Below are positions 1 to 11,478 of a DNA stretch of 64,000 bases, piece by piece. Source of the stretch: Cercospora beticola (taxonomy: Eukaryota > Ascomycota > Dothideomycetes > Mycosphaerellales > Mycosphaerellaceae). The notes below the pieces were generated by a model, which saw nothing but the letters and a program-made list of their open reading frames with translations, was not told where the DNA came from and did no database searches. Within the stretch, counting starts at the first letter, position 1, and each line of letters begins with the position of its first letter. The stretch lies in assembly GCF_033473495.1 (NCBI RefSeq), contig NC_088937.1, forward strand, positions 558,001 to 622,000, given 5' to 3'. The position numbers and the translations under genes were made by a program.

Positions 1-674
1 GTATAGAACCAGGTCTATGACTGTTCAAGCATCCATTGATACTTTGCATCTCAGACTTCTGGTTCTTGGCGCCCCTCTTCGGATTTATGAATCATTCCAC
101 GCACACATGCGCACTTTTGACACATCGATCTCGTTGTACACGTCCGTCTCTCACACAACAATCATCAGTAGTAAGTCAAATAACGAGAGGCCCACCAGAA
201 CCACTTCCTTCCTCATCCGGCTAGCCTCTTCCCGCGAAAGCGCACTTCCATGTGAAATATGACCACATTAGGCAAGTCAGCCAACGAAGCACTACTTCCA
301 TGTCCCACACTTCTCTGGTCCATTCTATAAGCATCATGCCACGAATCTGGAACGGCCGGCTCATGACCACGTGGTTAGAAAGAATTCTCAAAAGCTTACT
401 TTCCGAGAAAACAAGTGCGGTAAATTCGGGATGCGAGGTCTTTAGTTGGTCGCGTCTCGCACGCGTGCTGTAGCTGGAGGTGGTGCGAGGATTACTTTCT
501 TATGTTTCTGTTGAGTAAGAGAGGGTTGAGCGAGATGCGAAACGGTGCTTGGGTAGAGGTGATATTATTACGGTCAACGTTTCGGTTTCTGAAGTCCTTT
601 GATCCTTCTCTTACTTCTGCTTCGTACGTTTTCTATCATACCATTTTTGTTTACGAAAGAGGTGAATCAAGACC
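1..674. other. Upstream region without a recognisable gene
   Basis: Only short overlapping frames occur and none resembles a known family. The last few hundred bases are presumably the promoter and 5' leader of the amine oxidase that starts at 675. The window edge may hide the end of another gene. Confidence 0.5.
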
Positions 675-2155
675 ATGCTTGACGCGATCGTCATCGGAGC
701 CGGGCTCTCCGGGTTACAAGCTGCGCGTTCTCTGCAAGAGGCAGGGCTACAAGTCATTGTCCTAGAGGCTCGAAATCGAGTCGGAGGCAAAGTCTGGAGC
801 GTCCCTTTGGCATCTGGTCGAGGCGTGGTGGATTTGGGTGCTGCGTGGGTAAATGATCAGTTGCAGCCGCGTATCACGAAGTATCTGAAGCGATGGGACT
901 TGAAGAGGGTGGAACAGCGGTTGGGGCATACCGCGATTATGCAGGATAGTGAGGGCGGCATTTCAACATTCCCGCATGGTATTATGCCTGAGGTATGTGA
1001 TGAGTCATTGTTCCTGCGAGCGTGTGTGCTGACGAAGACACAGTTCAGCGAAGAGGAGAAGAAGAATCTGGGGGTTGTTCGTGATCATATTCAAGCAGAA
1101 TCACTAAAGGCTGGACGACCGGAATCGAAAGATGATGCTGTCAGTCTGGATCAGTATGTTCGGAATCTTGGCGCTACCGACAAAACAATCAAGATGGTCA
1201 ACCTTTGGGCTAGAGTGATGCATGGCGTGGAATCTACGGAAGAGTCAGCAGCTTTCTTCATCGACTATTGTCGGAAGAACCAAGGACTTCTGTCGATTCG
1301 TGCTGATGACAAGACCGGTGGCAATTATCAGCGTCTACACCGTGGTGAGTATAGTGTGCAGAACCTGGTATCAGAACGAGGGCTGACTTCCAACCAGGCA
1401 CTCAATCCATTGCGAACGGCCTCCACGAGCTCGTCGGCAAGCACAACGTCTATTTCTCATCGCCGGTGAGATCCGTCGAGGATAATCGCACTCATGTGGT
1501 CGTCACCACAGTCGGCGGAAAGGTCTTCAAAGCGCGGAAAGTCATCATCTCGATACCAAGCACAATGTACCAAGACCTGACGATATCTCCGCCACTGCCT
1601 GCTGGTCTTCAAGAGCTTGCCGACAATGCCACGATGGGAGACTACAACAAGATGATTGTATGCTACAACACACCTTGGTGGCGGGAGACGTCCTACAATG
1701 GCTTCTTCATGAGCTACAGTGGCCCTAGCCCGCTGGCGCGAGACACTAGTGTGGAGGAAGTCGGACTGTACTGCTTGACTTGCTTTGTGAATGGCGACTT
1801 GGGCCGCAAATGGTCCAAGCTACCACCTCACGAGCGACGCGCCACTATCCTGAAGCAGCTGGCCAAGATCTATAAGGCAGGTCCTGATTCCGAAGTCTGG
1901 CGACCAATCGAGATGTTCGACCAGATCTGGAAGCATGAACAGTACTCCAAAGGCGCATTGGTCCCCATCACCAAGATTGGCGACTTGACCAAGCATGCGG
2001 ATGTGTATGGCAAGCCTGTCGGGAACATCCATTTCTGCGGCACAGAGTACGCCACGGAGTGGAAGGGGTACATGGAAGGCGCATTGTGCTCTGGCGAGAA
2101 CGTTGCCAAGGAGGTCTTGAATGTAGTCGGTTTAGATGCTAGGCCAAAATTGTGA
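675..2155 (+). CDS. Flavin-containing amine oxidase (MAO-like), 3 exons
   Basis: Predicted FAD-dependent oxidation of an amine to an aldehyde; the substrate is unknown. Exons 675-992, 1044-1344 and 1398-2155 give 458 residues. The N-terminus has the Rossmann FAD-binding motif (GAGLSGLQAARSLQEAG) followed by LEARNRVGGK, the ADP-binding continuation seen in this family. The C-terminus has FCGTEYATEWKGYMEGA, matching the flavin-contact block of monoamine oxidases. Intron 1 (993-1043, 51 nt) is in frame and stop-free, so it could be misread as coding; it has a gtatgt donor, a gctgac branch and a cacag end. Intron 2 (1345-1397) joins two frames. Where animal MAO has the flavin-linked cysteine (SGGCYT), this protein reads SKGALV, so FAD is probably bound non-covalently. 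No C-terminal membrane anchor is visible. A Zn2Cys6 regulator follows 0.4 kb downstream. Confidence 0.9.
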
Positions 2156-2563
2156 AGATAGTTGATAAGTATTGACGTAAGGACGAATCATCGCATAAAT
2201 CCTCATCGCATGCAGCGGTTGCAATGTATCCGATATCTGAGTGTTTGAGGTTCGCTTGTGAGTCGGTTGGCCATTTTAGGATAATGAGTCCATCGTGTGT
2301 TTGTGGAGGCGGGGTGGTGACCAGCGGCAAATTGACGGCGGTCAGTGTACGTGTAGGTCAGCAGCGTTCGTCGTCGTTTTCCATCACGCCAGTTCTCTCC
2401 TTCATCAAGGTCAGCGTTGTGAGAGTGAGAAAGATTGTCAAGAGGAGAAGCGAAGGAAGGAGAGCAAGCGGCAGAAGTGGAAATCGCCTCCACTTCCAGC
2501 ACAGACCCGGCGGGTCATCCCAGCCTCCAAGACATCCCGACACCTTGCTCCGACCACGACATC

Positions 2564-4618
2564 ATGAAGCGGACTGTCAAGTCGTCCAAATCTCGCGGAG
2601 GATGCCAGCGATGCAAGTCAAAGCATATAAAATGCGACGAGACGAAGCCTGCCTGCCAAATATGCATCGCTCAAGGCGCCGAGTGTCCTGGATATACCAA
2701 GCAGTTACGATGGTCAAGCAAGCATGAGATTCTGACTGGCCCGCCCCAGAAACGGCAGCGAACGTCACAAGATACATCGTTGAGCCCGACAAACAGCAAT
2801 GTACCTGATGGTGATCTTGTTCGACCACCAACCAGCGATGGCGGTGATCGAGCGTCTTATCAAGCGCCAGTGGCGACCACCTTGGGATTCAACGATGACA
2901 GTGCCTTGGACATGTATGGCTGGCCAGATATGGAGCAGTATGGGCTTGAGGACCTGACCTTCTCAACTCTATTTCCGGGACCTTCACCTGAGGAAGCACA
3001 AGATGCGCCTTTCGACACACAACCATTCCTAGGCGGCATATATGGCGGGCTATCGCAGCTCATTCCCAACGGCGTGGAACCCATCAGTGGAAGCAGCATG
3101 ACTGCTTCGGGTAACGATGCTATCAAAGACGATGCAGTCGCCAAGCAGCTGCCAACACCGCCACCGAAGGCTGACTCGTCCAGACCTGCCAGCTTGCTCA
3201 AGACCTTCTATCGTTTAGCAGTGCCCAACAAGGTCCCCGGGTTCTCTGAAGACGATCTTGTCAGCCACTACTTCAATCATGTCTGCGCAATATACTCTTG
3301 CTTCGATTCTGAAGCCAACCAATTCCGCACACTAGTTGCAGAACACTGCGCCACATCAAGCACAGTCCGCTTTACCATTGAAAGCATGGCAATCGGCCAC
3401 CTTGCCAACTTCTACCCTCACATCGCAGTCCTGGGAAATGCGAAACGCGGTCGAGCGTGGAAATCATTACAACAAGATCTTCAACTACTTCGCAATGGCA
3501 AAAGCTCAATAGACACCGTGCTGTTGAGTTTACTGTTACTGGGCGTGTCGTCTTCGTGGCACCAAGCTTCCAACCTCGGACTACAGTACCTCTTCATCGC
3601 CCGGGATCTAGTGCAAGTCAAACTCCAACGCAACGAGCACTCACCCCACGACGAATTCCTTCTGGATGCCATCATGTATTGGGAAATGCTTGCCAGCTTC
3701 ATCGACCCAGTTCCCATGGCCGCGTTACAAGGTCTCAAATCTCCCGACCTAGCGATGCCCGTTCGTCAAGTGCCCATCAACCCTCACCCATGGACAGGTA
3801 TCAGCAGCGAAATATTCTTCGTCCTCGCCGAAGTTGGCCGCATTCTACGTCGCCGTGTGCGAAATGGTGTGCTAGGCACAGGAGATGAAGAGTGGGCAAC
3901 TCATCTCGAGAAATTGCTGTACACCTGGTCTCCTCCAGAAGCCTCTTCCATCAACGATCCTGGCGACAAACGCACACCACTTGCCGATCTCATCCTGATC
4001 TCTCAGGCCTACCGCCTCGTAGGTCTCCTCGAGATCTATCGCGCGTTCCCCAACATCTTTTGGCAAAGGACCAAAACTTCCTCGATTTCAGACCTATTGC
4101 CCGGACATTCCTCTGAAGACACAAAATCCAGCCACACCAATAGCGACAGCACCAAAAGCTACAAGTCTCCCCTCGACTACCACCTCACCATGCTCGCCAC
4201 ACAAACCCTCGACCTCGTAAAGCCAATCCCCATCTCCTCCGGCGCGTGCCGCCTCCTCCCACTCATAATGCTTATAGCCGGATCTCAACTACGCTTACCT
4301 GACAACCTCAACCATAATCACCAAAATGCAACAACCTCAATCTCAGCAGGAGTAGGAGGGACTTCGGACCACGCCGACCCGGACACCACACAACAACACG
4401 ATGACCTTGTTGCAGCACGATATCTCGTCGAGCAAAGAATGCTAGTGCTATCAAGGAAATATGCCCAGAGGCCACAATTGTGTGCGCTCGATATCGTGAA
4501 AGAAGTTTGGGAAAGGGCTGATAACCCTGGAACAGCGAATGGAAACGCGGGTGGAGGAGGAGGGGCTCACTGGATCGACGTTGCGCATGAGAAATGTTGG
4601 CAGACGATTTTTGGTTGA
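2564..4618 (+). CDS. Zn2Cys6 fungal transcription factor
   Basis: Nuclear DNA-binding regulator of 684 residues without introns. The zinc cluster is at the extreme N-terminus: Cys14, 17, 24, 31, 34 and 41, spacing CX2CX6CX6CX2CX6C, preceded by a basic stretch (KRTVKSSKSR). A serine/proline-rich linker follows, then from about residue 210 a helical region of the fungal-specific regulatory type (FYRLAVPNKVPGF, HYFNHVCAIYSCF) that runs to the C-terminus. The reading frame is open upstream to a TTG near 2435, but the first in-frame ATG is 2564, with A at -3. Target genes are not known. The amine oxidase immediately upstream on the same strand is a possible target, by position only. Confidence 0.9.
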   Translation: MKRTVKSSKSRGGCQRCKSKHIKCDETKPACQICIAQGAECPGYTKQLRWSSKHEILTGPPQKRQRTSQDTSLSPTNSNVPDGDLVRPPTSDGGDRASYQAPVATTLGFNDDSALDMYGWPDMEQYGLEDLTFSTLFPGPSPEEAQDAPFDTQPFLGGIYGGLSQLIPNGVEPISGSSMTASGNDAIKDDAVAKQLPTPPPKADSSRPASLLKTFYRLAVPNKVPGFSEDDLVSHYFNHVCAIYSCFDSEANQFRTLVAEHCATSSTVRFTIESMAIGHLANFYPHIAVLGNAKRGRAWKSLQQDLQLLRNGKSSIDTVLLSLLLLGVSSSWHQASNLGLQYLFIARDLVQVKLQRNEHSPHDEFLLDAIMYWEMLASFIDPVPMAALQGLKSPDLAMPVRQVPINPHPWTGISSEIFFVLAEVGRILRRRVRNGVLGTGDEEWATHLEKLLYTWSPPEASSINDPGDKRTPLADLILISQAYRLVGLLEIYRAFPNIFWQRTKTSSISDLLPGHSSEDTKSSHTNSDSTKSYKSPLDYHLTMLATQTLDLVKPIPISSGACRLLPLIMLIAGSQLRLPDNLNHNHQNATTSISAGVGGTSDHADPDTTQQHDDLVAARYLVEQRMLVLSRKYAQRPQLCALDIVKEVWERADNPGTANGNAGGGGGAHWIDVAHEKCWQTIFG

Positions 4619-4905
4619 AGCTTTGGCCACTTGAGCTAGAAATTCCAGGCGATTGATTTGTCGTATGAAAATCACTGAACGACAAATTGAGATTTGTTCT
4701 CATGCATTCCCGGGCGTTGGGAAAGCGAGTTTGGAGCGTTCCATGTCAATAGAATGTACGAGATTTGGCATACACTCAACATTTACATTAGCGATGTTGT
4801 AACAGGCAGCTAAGAGCAACAAAACATCTTCGAAAATTTCAGCAGCAACTCCAGCATTTTCAAGTAAACGCAGATCATCGCCTCTCTTCCAAAATCTCAA
4901 GCAGA

Positions 4906-6523
4906 TTACCACTCCCCCTCCTTCGCCAGAATATCCCACCCCAGACAACGCCAAACCTCTTCCTGGAAATGCTTCGTTACATCGACTTCTTTGATCTTCG
5001 GCACCGTCATCGTTGCCTCGCCAGGACCTGGCATTCTCAGATACTCTTTGAATGGGTCGTCCACCACACCTTCCGTGCCAAACATGCAATTGACCAGGGT
5101 TCTCTGCAGACACTCTTTCGCCGAGATGGCAAGCGTATTCTTCGCTGGAGCTTTATTCACATTCTTCGTTTTGCCGCTGTTCTTGATGCCGTGCACATTT
5201 CCGTAAAAGGCTGGCACGGCGATCATGACTCGATTGAGGAGATGAAGCAGATACGGAGCTTCGAGTCTGGTTTGCTTTTGCTCGTGTGTGAGTTCTGGCG
5301 CAGAGATAGGATCCGGTGAAGTTTCATCGGGGTGCCCATCGATGCCTTGCTTGATCTCAGCCTCCAGAGTTGGCGCTCTGCTCTTCCCAAAGACGATGGT
5401 GTAAAGCCTCTTGCCCAAATGGTTGAGAACGCAATAAGTGAAACCTTCGAAGAGAGCATGATTGGATTCCATTTTCGGGTCGATCATGTCGATGACCTTA
5501 CCGAGAAATGTGGTGTAGAGCGCAAGAACTGGGTTCTCTTTGACCCTCTCGTCCTTTGGATTCTTCGCGCGGGCTGGAGTCTTGGCTTTTGCCTTTTTGG
5601 GAGAAGACGGTCGTGCTGTTGAAGGTCTCGATATACCGCCTTTTGCATGACTGTTAGCCGGTCGAGCTGTAGATGGTCGTGCGTTGGTCGAAGCAAGAAC
5701 GTTATCATCAACATTCTCCTTCTTCGTTGCCCCTCGATCAGACAGAACAGTCAACTGTTCCACCAGTTTCCTGAACATGACGACCATTGCATAAGTGACC
5801 TTCCCAGGCACTGAGGAGCCTGGAGATTGCGGCTGCGTTTTCCCAAGGCGAGTATAGCCGGCCAGGATGGTAGCCAACGCACGAGTAGCGATGGTAAGCG
5901 CAGCCTTGGACTGCTCCTCACCAGCCTTTGAATCTGCAATCAGCTTGTCTAATTCTTCTTGCACGATCGAAGGAATGACTGAGCACGCTCGCTCGATGTG
6001 GTATGCCAATTCGTCTGTCTCGGTACGCCGACCTGGCTTCAAGGCTTCCAAGATGTGGAAGACGGCCCGCAGCAGCTTGGTGCCTGTGGAGGTCAGCAAA
6101 GCACAAGCATTCCTTTGATAGCAACTGACCAATCTCTCCAGCTTGGCTGTACTCCTCTTCAATAGTCAGGTCAGTGACCAGTGGACCATTTCGCATCGGT
6201 GAAGCAGTTCTCTTGGCCTTCTTCGGACTTCGAGGCACGAGAATGACATCCGCATCTACCTTCTTTCGTTTCTTCACCGGGCTCGAGGGGCGATTGTCCA
6301 GCTTGCCTTTCAACGTGGCGATCTCGCGTCGCAAGTCGATAGCCTCCTTCTCTGCAGAGCGCAGAGCAGCTCGCCCCCGTTCAGCTTCGGATCGCCAATA
6401 CGCAGAGCGGTCCAGATGAGAATAGACACTGCTCAACGCGTTCTCTCGACGTCCCTTGGCAATGTGTTGTCTGAGCAACTTGATGTATTCTGGCTGCACG
6501 TCAGATCCGGTGTCGACTTTCAT
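4906..6523 (-). CDS. Conserved fungal protein of unknown function, coiled-coil N-terminus
   Basis: Exons 6130-6523 and 4906-6083 give 523 residues. The 46-nt intron (6084-6129) has a gtcagt donor, a gctgacc branch and a cacag acceptor, and it shifts frame, which supports it. Residues about 20-75 are charged and helical (SEAERGRAALRSAEKEA), a likely coiled coil. Basic patches (KKRKKVDAD, PRSPKKAKRT) look like nuclear localisation signals. The middle is a low-complexity Ser/Pro/Lys linker (repeated ARPSTARP/SRPSTARPS). The C-terminal half is a folded helical domain ending in EEVWRCLGWDILAKEGEW. I do not recognise the family. A nuclear role is inferred only from the basic motifs. The start could lie further upstream, because coding-like sequence continues beyond 6523. 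Confidence 0.7.
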
Positions 6524-7208
6524 ATGGCATGCACTTGCCCTGAATACTGAGCTCTGGAGGCTTGTAACGAACGACAGTCATGGCGAAGGCGATCGTGTGC
6601 TTGCTGGGAAGGCGCGCCACAAGTGCTGAAGATGCTTCCGAGGTGGGAGCCGGCGTCTGAAGGGGACACATGGCGATGGCAATGCATGCAGTTGCACTCG
6701 CTGTATGTGAGGTCGAAGTTGTCGGTTTACGAGGAGGAGCAGAATTGTGGTCGGGTATCGGGCTTTTGGTTGTGGAAGGAGTAGACGCGCACTTTCCACA
6801 CCGCACGGCTGCGACTTCCCAATCTTCTCAAATCTGGTGTCCATTAGCAGTTCCATCTTTATGCGCGACCAGTGAGACGCGAGTAGACGGAGAACATTTC
6901 AATCTCAATTCATACCCAATATCAGTGAGTAGAGCTACGCTATGCCATCCGTCCTCGCCTCAGCCCTCAAAACAAACTGTCAGAGATACACGCTAGATCG
7001 TACTTTCAGAAACAAACTTCAGACGCTCTCTAGAGTCGTGGCCGGATGAAGGGGTACGGAAGGCTTTTGTTGGGTATCCAAAGCAATGCAAATCGCCATG
7101 AGCAGAACCAAAAGTGCAATCAGCTCAAGAAAAGAGAACGTGCCCTCGGCTGCAATCGCGGAGTGGACTTCGTGACCTTCGGCATGGTATCCGCCTGGCC
7201 TCCCGCAA
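6524..7208. other. Gap holding ambiguous coding-like sequence
   Basis: This separates two minus-strand genes. On the minus strand a frame from about 6856 (start MELLMDTRFEKIGKS) and an overlapping frame ending near 6504 (containing FAMTVVRYKPPELSIQ) look weakly coding. They could be an upstream exon of the 4906-6523 gene or a separate small gene. I could not find a phase-consistent splice model, so no CDS is called. The part near 7100-7208 should be the 3' UTR of the pub1 gene. Confidence 0.4.
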
Positions 7209-8957
7209 CTAGCCTTGGAAGCCACCGTAACCGCGTCCGAATGGAGCAGCCTGAGGGTTAGTTTGGGGAATGCCGTATCCAGCAGGTGACTGTGGATTGA
7301 AGCCGCCAGCACTGGGAGGAAGCTGAGCGCCTGGCCAGCCTGGCGCTCCTGGATGCATGGCCGAAGGTGTCATGCCTTGCTGTTGCCAGCCTGCTGCACC
7401 TTGCTGCTGGAAGCCTGCTGGTGAGGCTGCTATAGCCCGTCAGAACGATTCAAAAGGCAACAAAAAGGGAGAAAGGCATACCTTGAGGTGACATTGCAGC
7501 CGGCTGACCGTATTGTGGAAAGAAGGCTTGGGGCGTCGCAGCAGAGAAAGCAGAGCCTGGTGTCTGGGCGGTTGCTGGCGAAAAGCCATCGAATTGGCCG
7601 GTCGGAGGACGGTCTTTACCCCACTGCAAGTTGTCAGTGATGCGATAAGAATTCTCGGTCATTCTACAAACTCACGCTGCATTTCAACGGGCGACCGTTG
7701 ACCTGATATCCGTTCAACTGGCAGATCGCATTTGCGGCGTTCTCGTGCGTGTCCATCTTGATGAATGCGAAGCCGCGGTCAGACTGAAAGCGCGTTTCAG
7801 TCACGTAGCCGAAGTTCTGGAAGAGTGGTACGAGGTCGTTCTGGGTCGTGTAAGGAGTGAGGTTGCCGACGTAGCAGGTCGTCTGCCACTGCGGCGTCTG
7901 AGCCACGACCATCTCGTAGGACTGAGTTCCCTGAGTGGGGAACTGGTGGTGTCCGTAAGGTGTCGTCGGCGTCAGACCCATCTGAGCCATAGCCTGCTGC
8001 TGAGAGAATGACGGTTGACCCTTCTGGTTTGCCCAGTTGCAGCGAATGGCACGAGATCCGAGCCACTCGCCATCCATCGAGCTCAGTGCCTTTTCGGCTT
8101 CGCCGCGGTCCCTAAACGCAACAAAGCCGTATCCACGAGATCGTCCAGTCTTCATGTCCCACATGACACGTGCTTCTGAAACGTTGCCGAATGCGGAGAA
8201 AGCTTGCAAGAGCACTTCATCGTTGACCTCGTTCGAGAGATCGCCGACGAAGATGTGGAAGTGGTTCGTGGTATCCTCTTTCGCCGATGTGTTGGACTGG
8301 TATGCCCAGTTGACGCGAATCTCTTGCTGATGCACGCGCCTTCCGTTGAGGGTCTGCATGGCTCTTTCGGCGGCGCCCGGGTCGTCGTACTCGACAAATC
8401 CGTAGTTGTAACCTTTTGATTGGAACTGATTCTGTCAGTGATGGGTTCCGAACGGTAGCAGTGCTGGTTGTTGTTCGCATGACTGAGCTGTCGCAGTGTG
8501 AAAGTAGTCTCATTGACGCTGTTGCGACAATGGTCGGACCCAAGCAAGCACAAGCAGGCGCCCACGTGCTGCGCCTGAATGCGCCAGATTGTCACATGAA
8601 GGAAGTTGTACTCACATTCTTGTCTGGGATGATCTTGACGCTTTGCACGTGCCCAGTCGTCTCAAATATCTGCTTCAGCACATCCTCCGTGACGCGCGGG
8701 TCAAGACCTCCCACGTACAGCGCCCTTTTGTTGGGCTCCGGGGCCGCACGCCGCACCTGACCTCCGGCGCTTGTCGGCGACATCATGTCGGTAAGCTCCG
8801 AGGGTGGAGGCTGATAGTTCATAGGGATGCTGACATTGAGCGCAGGCATCGGCGGAGGGGGCATGTGACTGCCAGAGCCATTCTGATGGCCTTGTGTGCC
8901 TGGCGCTTGGCCCGCGGTGGGCTGGGCGAATTCGGAGGGAGTCGTGGTATCGGCCAT
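7209..8957 (-). CDS. pub1: Pub1/TIA-1-type RNA-binding protein with three RRMs, 4 exons
   Basis: Binds poly(A)/U-rich RNA and in yeast influences mRNA stability and stress-granule assembly. Exons 8616-8957, 7676-8425, 7482-7623 and 7209-7429 give 484 residues. RRM1 starts near residue 75 (RALYVGGLDPRVTEDVLKQ), RRM2 follows (HFHIFVGDLSNEVNDEVLL, RGYGFVAF) and RRM3 has TCYVGNLTPYTTQNDL and RGFAFIKM. The tail is Gln/Gly/Pro-rich and ends in FGRGYGGFQG, as in other fungal Pub1 proteins. Intron 1 is 190 nt, longer than its neighbours. Two acceptors are tandem: ctgacag/aatcag before exon 2, differing by six in-frame bases, and tagcag before exon 4, differing by three. The protein therefore has small length isoforms in principle. 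It is divergent from the Med2-like gene. Confidence 0.93.
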
Positions 8958-9721
8958 GGCGAAGACAGAGCGCTATGAGAGGGGGCGGAAGCAGATTGCA
9001 GAAAGTCGCAATGCAGAAGGGCGAGAGTGGGAAAAAGCTGAAGCGGAGCGGTTAGGCGCCGTACAGAAGGAATCCCCGGGGACGGGGAAGGAGAGCGGTG
9101 CGGAGGCTGAGTGAGGAGACTGACAAGGAGATAGACAGACAGCAGCAGGAGCAGCGGCCGTTTGATGGACGGTGGGAGAATCAACACCTACACCGCAGTG
9201 GAGAGATGGTGATTACCAGGTGGGGCTTCTGCTTGCTACGGCTGCGCGAGAGATTTGGTTGTCGGCGGCGGTGCGAAAAGCCAGGGGCGGCAACGTCCAG
9301 AAGTGCGCGGGCGCGAGTATACGGTCGAGCAGCAGACACAGCAGTCGTACAGCAAAGGAACAGACCGACAAAGGAGACAGATGGAAGAAAAGACGGGCGC
9401 GGAAAATGCGCAAGTTGGCGAGTGCAGAGCTGAGCAGCAGCACCAGAAGAGGTCAAAGCCAGCAGCCGCTTTCGAGGGAAGGGGAAGCACCACCGCCGGC
9501 TCGGCTGCTCCTGCCGAACCCTATCCTATCCGCCGCTTGCACGCGGGACGGCGCTAGTGCTGCTTGCGCGCCATACCACGACTCGTTGTGACCTGATCAT
9601 CCACCTCTCACCATCTTCTGACATATCCGAGCCATTGATCTTGTTCACGGCGGTAAAAGCGCTCAACCACGTTCCATCATACAAATTACACTTGCATTAC
9701 TATCGACAGCATCAGAAACTC
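8958..9721. promoter_or_regulatory. Shared upstream region of pub1 and the Med2-like gene
   Basis: 764 bases lie between two divergent start codons. The stretch is purine-rich near pub1 and has no ORF resembling a protein family. It must hold both promoters and 5' leaders. No specific binding motif was identified. Confidence 0.6.
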
Positions 9722-11276
9722 ATGGCGACTGCGAATCAAAATGCGCTGCTGGACCAGCTGCAAGCTCAAGTCAATCTCGTCGTATGCACGATCGCAATCA
9801 TCTGGTGATGAGCGCCTACTAACCCTTCCAGCTCGAGCAAACTGGAAGAGTATTTGCCGCCGTCGACCCAAACTCCAAGAAAGCGCCAACAGCTCAAGTC
9901 AACAAGCTGAAACAAATCCTGCCTAAGGCTCAGGCCAATTTCCAAGATGCTCTGGACGCGCTGGAAGAGGAACTGGCAAGTCCTGGAAATACTACCACCA
10001 CTCAGTGGGCATGCTAATATTCGTGCTAGCAACTGGCGCAATTGGTGATGCGACGCGACCTCGCGCTGCTTCGTGAACGCCAAGGAATCCCGACAGAGCG
10101 CCCGGCCACATCTGTCCAGCAGCCGGTTCCAGGACCGCACTCTGCCAATGCACTTGATCAGCAACAACCGGAAGCAGAGCCTGAGACCGAGAAGACTATC
10201 AACACAGCTCCAGCAGACGAGGACGTGACCATGGAAGACTCACAGCCAGAACAGCAACGCGCCGAAGCCGAGCCGTCTGGAGCGGAAATGGAAGTCACAA
10301 AGACAGATCAGAAGACACAGCCCGAAGCCAGTGCTCCCGAGACGACAACGACATCCGAAGCTCCTACCCAGCCGCCCGCCCCAGTTCCACCTCAAAATGA
10401 TGCCAAGTCAGCAGAATCCGGCCTTCAAGTCGACACAGCTCCGAGCAAGCCCAGCGGCGAAGATGAGAAAGTACCCGACACTGCCAAGGAAAGCATCAAC
10501 AATGACCTTGAGTCCTTGTTCGGTGGCGGCGACAATACCAACGATGGCGGAAACGAGTTCAGCTTTGATGAGAACGCCACGGGAGAGATCGACTTCGGCG
10601 ATTTTGGGAATTTCAACGGCGAGAACGCAGACAACGACAACATCTCATCTCTACTCCCAGGCCTCGAGGACTATGCTAATACACAATCCAACAACACTAG
10701 TGGCGCAGAGCTGGATCTCAACTCGTTCTTCACCAACACTAACGAGCAGAACAATGTAAGTCTTTCCCCTAACTTCGTGGCAAACACATTCGTCTGCCAC
10801 AGAAACCTCCTACGGTGCTGTACACATGCATATGCATATGCACATATGCTTGCAGCAAATTACTCGGGATCTGTAAACCAGATTCCGAATCACGGCGCAA
10901 CCTTTAGGGCCGAGTTCCCGTTCTCCGAAAGACCGCCGTACCGTGGAACATGAACATCGATCCCATGGAGGTGCAGCAATTCTTCGGAAGCACACCAAGA
11001 GATCCTTTGTGCTTCTCCATCTCCAGATGAATCACCCTCGCTATGAGTCGCCAGCGCACGGGCGCGCGGTCTAAACCGTGCCCGAGAGGATATAACACAA
11101 AGAGAATAATTGCTGATAGATCACAACAGACGACTCGCTCTGCCGGTGGTGACGAAGCACGAGACACCACTTTCGATGACCTCATGGACCTCGCCAACTT
11201 CGACGGAAACATGGGCGATGATGAGAACAACAACAATAGCACCGCGGACCTAGATTTTGATGCTCTGTTCAACTAA
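9722..11276 (+). CDS. Probable fungal Mediator subunit Med2-like protein, 4 exons
   Basis: Exons 9722-9781, 9832-9975, 10030-10755 and 11130-11276 give 358 residues. The first 85 residues form a helical domain (LLDQLQAQVNLVLEQTGRVF and EEELQLAQLVMRRDLALLRE). A long disordered Gln/Glu/Pro-rich middle follows, then an Asn/Asp-rich acidic tail ending in STADLDFDALFN. This layout matches fungal Med2, a Mediator tail subunit that contacts RNA polymerase II activators. The assignment rests on domain order and style, not on strong motif identity. Intron 2 (9976-10029) has a GC donor (gcaagt) instead of GT, with branch gctaat. Intron 3 is 374 nt, very long for this window, and holds an alternating ATGCAT tract near 10825; a hidden exon inside it cannot be excluded. 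Confidence 0.6.
9976..10029 (+). other. GC-AG intron
   Basis: The exon ends in gaactg and the intron starts gcaagt, otherwise a perfect donor consensus, then has a gctaat branch and a ctag end. No GT donor nearby keeps the frame. Splicing here joins two in-phase helical segments of the Med2-like protein. Confidence 0.75.
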
Positions 11277-11478
11277 ATGTTTTTTGCATCTGGAAAGCAC
11301 AGAACGAACCTCATGCAAACTCAAGTCCTTTCTTTACATTTCGAACGGATCTTCTCTGCTTATGCTCAAGATATAGCTTGTTGCGGCTTCCACACCCTGC
11401 TCCTAGCGACTTCCATCTAGACGAAAGAAACGTAGTCGGCGTCGAATACCCCTTCGCTCACATTTTCAAGCCATGACC

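Noticed and set aside
2435..2563. N-terminal extension of the Zn2Cys6 protein
   Set aside because: The upstream start is TTG; the first ATG is 2564, directly before the basic zinc-cluster region.
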